Assembly (NCBI GenBank): GCA_036506495.1 | Contig: DASXRQ010000179.1 | Location: forward strand, 1 to 10,770 | DNA length: 10,770 nt | Source of the DNA: DASXRC01 sp036506495 | GTDB taxonomy: Bacteria > Actinomycetota > Actinomycetes > Mycobacteriales > Micromonosporaceae | Direction: 5' to 3' | Shown: positions 1 to 6,000 of the stretch, one piece after another | Layout of the letters: every line of letters starts with the position of its first letter | How positions within the stretch are numbered: position 1 is the stretch's first letter | Program-made: the position numbers and the translations under genes | Notes under the pieces: model-generated | Seen by the model: only the letters and a program-made list of their open reading frames with translations | The model's database searches: none | Told to the model about the DNA's origin: nothing

Positions 1-54
1 CATCGCATCGGCCGAGCCGGCGAGCAGGATCGCAGCGACGAGGGCCGGTCTCAT
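1..54 (-). CDS. N-terminus of a secreted protein (partial, runs off left edge)
   Basis: Eighteen codons are visible from an ATG at 54-52, reading MRPALVAAILLAGSADAM to the window edge. This looks like a Sec signal peptide: an Arg after the initiator Met, a hydrophobic core (ALVAAILLAG), and a small-residue SADA end that could be a signal peptidase I site. There is no lipobox cysteine. The start codon overlaps the TGA stop of the preceding giant gene as ATGA, and no strong Shine-Dalgarno sequence lies just upstream, so translation probably depends on termination-reinitiation coupling. The product is therefore likely to be made together with the giant protein and to act outside the cytoplasm. 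Its function cannot be told because the mature part lies beyond the window. The main alternative is a chance ATG, but the combination of an ATGA overlap and a well-formed signal peptide makes this a probable gene. Confidence 0.65.
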   Translation of the reverse strand, partial: MRPALVAAILLAGSADAM

Positions 55-3000
55 GGCCGAATGGTCCCGATGCCCTGCTCGTCTCGGATCCGCGCCCCCG
101 CCGGGCTGGTGAGGTTGACGAAGAAGATCTCCTCGCCTTCGCCGGTGGCATCAGTGTTCACGACCACCCCGACGGTCTGCGAGGTCACTCCAGGGGCGAA
201 GGTCAGCGTGCCGAAGGCGGGCTGGTAGTCCGTCCCCGCGCGGGCCGTGCCGTCGGCGGTGGCGAAGTGCACCGTCACCGGCTGGCTGCTCGGCGCCGGC
301 TGCCCGTTGGCGCGCGCCAGCCTCACCGTGAAGTGCGCGGTCTCGCCCTCGCTGACCACCAGGTCGTCGATCGTCAGCAGCGGCATCGGGTCGTCGTCGG
401 CGATGAGGCCGATGGCCTGGCCCGCGGTGGCGGTGTCGTCGTTGACGATGGTGACCGTCGCCTGCGTGTTCTCGAGGACGGCGCCGACCGGGTTGCTCAG
501 CCGCACGAAAAAGGTTTCGTTGGGCTCGACCGCCGTGTCGCCCACCACCGGCAGGTCGATCGCGACGCCCACCACGCCGGGGTCGAAGGTGAGCGTCCCG
601 AGCTCGTTCACGTAGTCGGCGCCCGCGGCGGCGGTGCCGCTCGCGGTCTGGAAGCTCACCGTCACCGTGTGGGTGCTCGGCGATGACAGCCGCACGTTCG
701 CCGAGACGGTCTTCGTCCCGCTGTTCCCTTCGATCACGCTCAGGTCCTCGATCGAGAGCCCCGGCGGGTCGTTGTCGACGACGGTGGCGATGCCCTGCGC
801 TTCGGCCAGCGCGGCGCCGCGCGGGCTCAGGAGGTTGAGCGAGAAGGTCTCGTCGCTCTCCGCCAGCGTGTCGCCGTAGACGGGGACCACGACGGTCTGC
901 GTCGTCGTGCCCGGCGGGAAGACGAGGGTCCCCGACGTGGCCTGGTAATCGCTGCCCGCGCGCGCGCCGGCGGGCGCGGGGCCGTCCGCCGTCAGGAAAC
1001 GCACGGTGACCGGCTGCGGGCGCGCCGCCGACAGCGTGACGTTGAAGGCGACGCTGGCAGCGCCGGTATTGCCCTCGCTGATCGAGACGTCGGAGACCGA
1101 CAGGCTCGGCAGCGGCGCGGTGACGGCCAGGCTGTGTCTCGAGCCGGCGGCGATCGCCGCGGTTGTCGCGAGGCCGGTGACCGGCACCGGCGTGGGCTGG
1201 TTCGCCCCGCTACCGTCGCCGAGCTGGCCGAAATCGTTCGCGCCCCACGCCCAGACCGTCCGGTCGGCCTTCAGCGCGAGGCGGTGGTCGAGGCCGGCGG
1301 CGATCGCGACGGCGCCGCCGAAGCCTTCGACGCGCACCGGAATCTTCGCGCTCCCGCCGCCCCACACCCACACGCTGCCGTCGGCCCGCAGCGCGACGCT
1401 CGTCATTCCCCCTGCCGCCACCGCGCGCACGTCGTCGAGGCCGATGACGCGAACGGGAACGGCGCTGTCGGTGGTGGTGCCGTCGCCCAACTGGCCGCCG
1501 TCGTTGCGGCCCCAGGCCCAGACCGTGCCGTCGCCCTGGACCGCGAGGCTGTGGCCGCTGCCGGCCGCCACGGCGGTCAGGTTGTCGAGCCCGATGACGG
1601 CGACCGGTGAGAGCCCGTTGTCCTGCGTTCCATCCCCGAGCTGTCCGTGCTGGTTGTCGCCCCAAGCCTTCAGCGTCCCGTCCGAGAGCAGGGCAAGGCC
1701 GTGATTCGCGCCGCTGGCGATGGCCACCACGCCGCTGAGGCTCGGGATGGTCGCCGGGGTCAGCCGATCCGTCGTGCCCCCGTGGCCGAGCTGGCCGGCG
1801 TCGCCTCGGCCCCACGCGGAGACCCTGCCGTCCGACCGCAGCGCATAGCTGTGGGCCGCTCCGGCGGCCACCGCGACCGCGTCGGTCAGCCCGCTCGCGC
1901 CGACCGGCGCCGTGCGGTCGAGGGTGCTGCCGTCGCCCAACTGGCCGTGGCTGTTGGAGCCCCACGCGTGCACGGAGCCGTCCGCGGCCACGGCCAGCGT
2001 GTGGGCGGCGCCGCCGGCCAGGCCCGCCACCTGCGTCAGGCCCGCGACGCCGACCGGCAGGCCGCGCTCCGTGGTGGTCCCGTCGCCGATCTGCCCCGAT
2101 TCGTTGGCGCCCCAGGCGAAGGCGCCGTCGTCGTCGGCGATCGTACCGACGCCCTGCGGCCTGGCCAGCGTGGCCCGGACCGGGCTCGACAGGTTGACGA
2201 AGAACTGCTCGTCGCTCTCGCTCAGGAGATCCCCGTTCACCTGGACGGTGATCGTTTGCGAGGTCGTCCCCGCCGGGAAGGTCAGGGTGCCGCTCTTGGC
2301 GGCGTAGTCGGCGGGCGCAGTGGCGCTCGCGTCGGCCGTGGCATACGCGACCGTGACCGTCTGGTTCACGGCCGCGGACAGGGTCACCGTGAAGACGGCG
2401 TTGCTCGTCCCGCTGGTACCCTCGACGACGGTCACGTCGGCGATCGAGAGGCTCGCGCCCGCCGCGTCGTTGTCGACGATGGTCCCCACCGCCGCCGCGG
2501 TGCCGAGCAGGGCGCCGGCGGCGTTGCTGAGGGTCACGTTGAAGGTCTCGTTCGGCTCGTCGACCAGGTCGCCCTTGACGGGAATGGCGAAGGTCTGGGT
2601 GGTCTGTCCCGGATCGAAGGTGAGGGTCGCGGCGGTCGTGACGTAATCGAAGCCCGCGGTGGCGGTGCCGTCGGAAGTCTCGGCGTGTACGGTGATCGTC
2701 TGGCTGCTCGGGGCCGACAGCGTGGCCGTGAAGACCGCGTCACTCGTCCCCGTATCGCCTTCCGTCACGCTGAGGTCCGCGATCGACAGCGAGGGCGCCG
2801 GGTCGTCGTTCTGGATCGTGCCGATCGCCTGCGTGCGGGCGAGGACCGCGTTGGTCGTGGTGCCCAGGCGAAGGATGAACGTCTCGCTGGGCTCGCTGGT
2901 CGTCTCGCCGAAGACCGTGACCGTCACCGTCTTCCGCGTCTCTCCCGGCGCGAAGGTCAGCGTGCCCGTGTTGACTTCGTAGTCGCTCCCACCCTCCGCC

Positions 3001-6000
3001 GTGTCGTCGACCGTCGTGAAGTCGACGGCCACGGGCCGCGCGCTGGCCGGACAGGGGTTGCCGGGTATGGCTGCCCCGCAGACCTGCACGGTGAAGACCG
3101 CGGAGGTCGTGCCGGAGTTGCCCTCCACGACGGCGACGTCGCCGACGGACACGCTCGGCAGGGCCGGGTCGTCGTCGTTGACGATGGTGGCGACCCCGCG
3201 GGCCTCCGCGATCCGCGCCCCGGCCGCATTCGCGAGGTTCACGTAGAAGACCTCGTCGAGCTCCTCGACCGCGTCGCCGACGACCGGCACCGAGAAGGTC
3301 TGGGCGGTGCTGCCGGGCAGGAACACGAGCGTCCCGGACTGCGCGGTGTAATCGCCGGGCGCGAGGGCGGTCCAGTCCGCGGTCTCGAAGTCCACGGTGA
3401 CGACGTGATCGGCGGCACTCGAGAGGCGGACGGTGAAGACCGCGTTCGTCGTACCCGAAGCCCCCTCCACCACGGAGACGCGATCCACCGAGAGGTCGAT
3501 GTCGTCGTTCACGATGGTGGCGACGCCTTCCGCATCGACGATGACGGCATTCGTCGGGGACAGACGCGCCGGGTCGGCGTCCTCGACCAGGCGCACGAAG
3601 AAGGTCTCGGCAGGCTCGGCGTTGGTGTCGCCGACCACGGGCACGGCCAGCGCCTGCTCGACGACGCCCGGCGCGAACGTGAGGGTGCCGGTCGTGGAGA
3701 GGTAGTCGGTCCCCGCCGCGGCGGTGCCGTGCACGGTGTCGAAGCGGACGGTCACGGCCTGCGCGCTGGACGCGGAGAGCCGCACCGTGAAGACCGCGTT
3801 GGTGTTGCCGGTGTCGCCTTCCACCACGGTGGCGTCGCCGATCGACAGCCGCGGCAGCGGCGGGAAGTCGTCGTTCTCGATGGTCCCGACTGCAAAGTTG
3901 CGAGTGAGCGTGGCGTTCGAGGGGTTGCTGAGGTTCACGCGGAAGGTCTCGTCCCTCTCGACGGTCGTGTCGGAGTTGACGACGACGGTGATGGTGCGGG
4001 TGGTGGTCCCGGCCGGGAAGCTGAGCTTGCCCGAAGCGGCCACGAAGTCGGAGCCCGCCTGGGTGCCGCCCTGGGCGCCGTCCGGCGGCGGCCCGTTGGC
4101 GGTCGCGTAGTCGACCGTCACGGTCTTGGCGCTGGGCCCCCCCAGGGTGACGGTGAAGACCGCGTTGCGCGTGCCCGCGTCTCCCTCGACCATGCTCACG
4201 TCGCCGATGGCGATCCCCGCCGCGTCGTCGTTGGCGATGGTGCCCACCGCCTCCGGGTCCACCAGCGCCGCGTTGATCGGGTTGCTGAGCTTCACGAAGA
4301 AGGTCTGGTCCGGCCCGGCCAGGGTGTCGCCGAAGACCTGTACCGTGATCCTCTGCGTGGTCGTCCCCGGCGGGAAGGTCAGCGTGCCGGAGGTGGCGGC
4401 ATAGTCGAATCCCTCGGTGGTCGTCCCGTCGGCGGTGGCGAAGTCCACGGTCACCGTTTGCGTGCTGGAAGGCGACAGGGTGACGGTGAACACGGCCGGG
4501 GTGAGGCCGCTGTTGCCTTCGGCCACCCGCACGTCCGCGATCGAGAGGCTCGGCGGCGGCGCATCGTCGTTCCGGATGACAGCCACCGCCTCGCGCTTGC
4601 CGAAGGTGGAGTTGACGGCATTGAACAGGCTGACGAAGAAGGTCTCGTCCGGCTCGGCAACCGTGTCGCCGTTCACCGTCACGGCGATGACCTGCGAGGT
4701 CTCTCCCGGAGCGAAGGTGAGCGTCCCGGCCTGCGCGACGTAGTCCGTGCCGGCCGCCGCCGTGCCGTTCGATGTCGAGTACTCGACGTTCACCGGCGTG
4801 GCCGACGGCTCCGACAGCGTGACCACGAAAGCAGCCGTCGTCTGGCCGGAGTTGCCTTCGGTCAGGGGCGCCGCGTCCTGGACGGAGACCACGGAGTCGT
4901 CGTTGCGGATGGTGCCGATCCCGTTCTTATCGGCGATCGTGATGTTCTGGGGGTCCGAGAGGTTGACGAAGAAGGTCTCGTTGGGCTCGCTCTGGCCGTC
5001 GCCCGTGACCGGGACCTCGATCCGCCCGGTCGTATCCCCCGGAGCAAAGGTGAGGGTGCCCGAAGTCGCGACGTAGTCGGTCCCGGCGACGGCGGTGCCG
5101 TCGGCGGTCGCGTACTTCACGCTGACCGTGTCGCTCGAGGCGGTGGACAGCGCGACCGTGAACACCGCCGTCGCGGTCGCCCCCGCGTCGCCCTCCACCA
5201 CCTCCGCATCGCTGATCGAGAGGTCCGCCCAGGTCGGCGGCAGCGCGGCGGCGGGCGCCGGCGGCGCGACGTCGGCCTCCTGGATCTTCACCGCCTCTTC
5301 CGTGGGGACCGCTTCCGGCGCCACGGCAGGTGCCACCGTCTGCTTCACGTCGAGCGTCTCGAAACCGACGGCGTTGGTCGGGTTGTTGTCGCTGATGCGA
5401 AGCGCCACGTAGGCCGACTCGCCGGGGGAGAGCGTGACGGTGGCGTTGGTAACGTCGGGGTCGGTGGGGTCGCTGTTGTAGACGTCGGGGTTCGTCAGGT
5501 TCGCGTCGGGGACGGCCGGGTTCAACGGGATGTTCGCGAGGACGACGTTCTGGGTCTCGATGTGGAGGTCGCATCCCAGGGCCACCGGCGTGACGTAGCC
5601 CTTGTAGAGGACCATCTGCCGGAGCCGGAAGTCCGCGGGCAGCTTCGCCTGCCGGAGCAGCATCTTCACGGAATAGCTGGCCGCGGTGTTGCCCCGGTTC
5701 GTGATCTTCCACGTCACATCGCGCAGCGACGCGTTGTAGACGTCGGGGTTGAAGACGTCGGGGTTGTAGACGTCGGGGTTGTACACGTCCGGGTTGACCG
5801 CGTCCATGTTGACGACGTCCGGGTTCTCCACGCGGACGTTCGTGGGGTTCGCGTTGTAGACGTCGGGGTTGAAGACGTCCGGGTTGTAGACATCCGGGTT
5901 GTAGACGTCCGGGTTGTAGACATCCGGGTTGTAGACGTCCGGGTTGTACACGTCGGGGTTGTACACGTCCGGGTTGGAGACCTCGGAGTTGTAGACCTCC

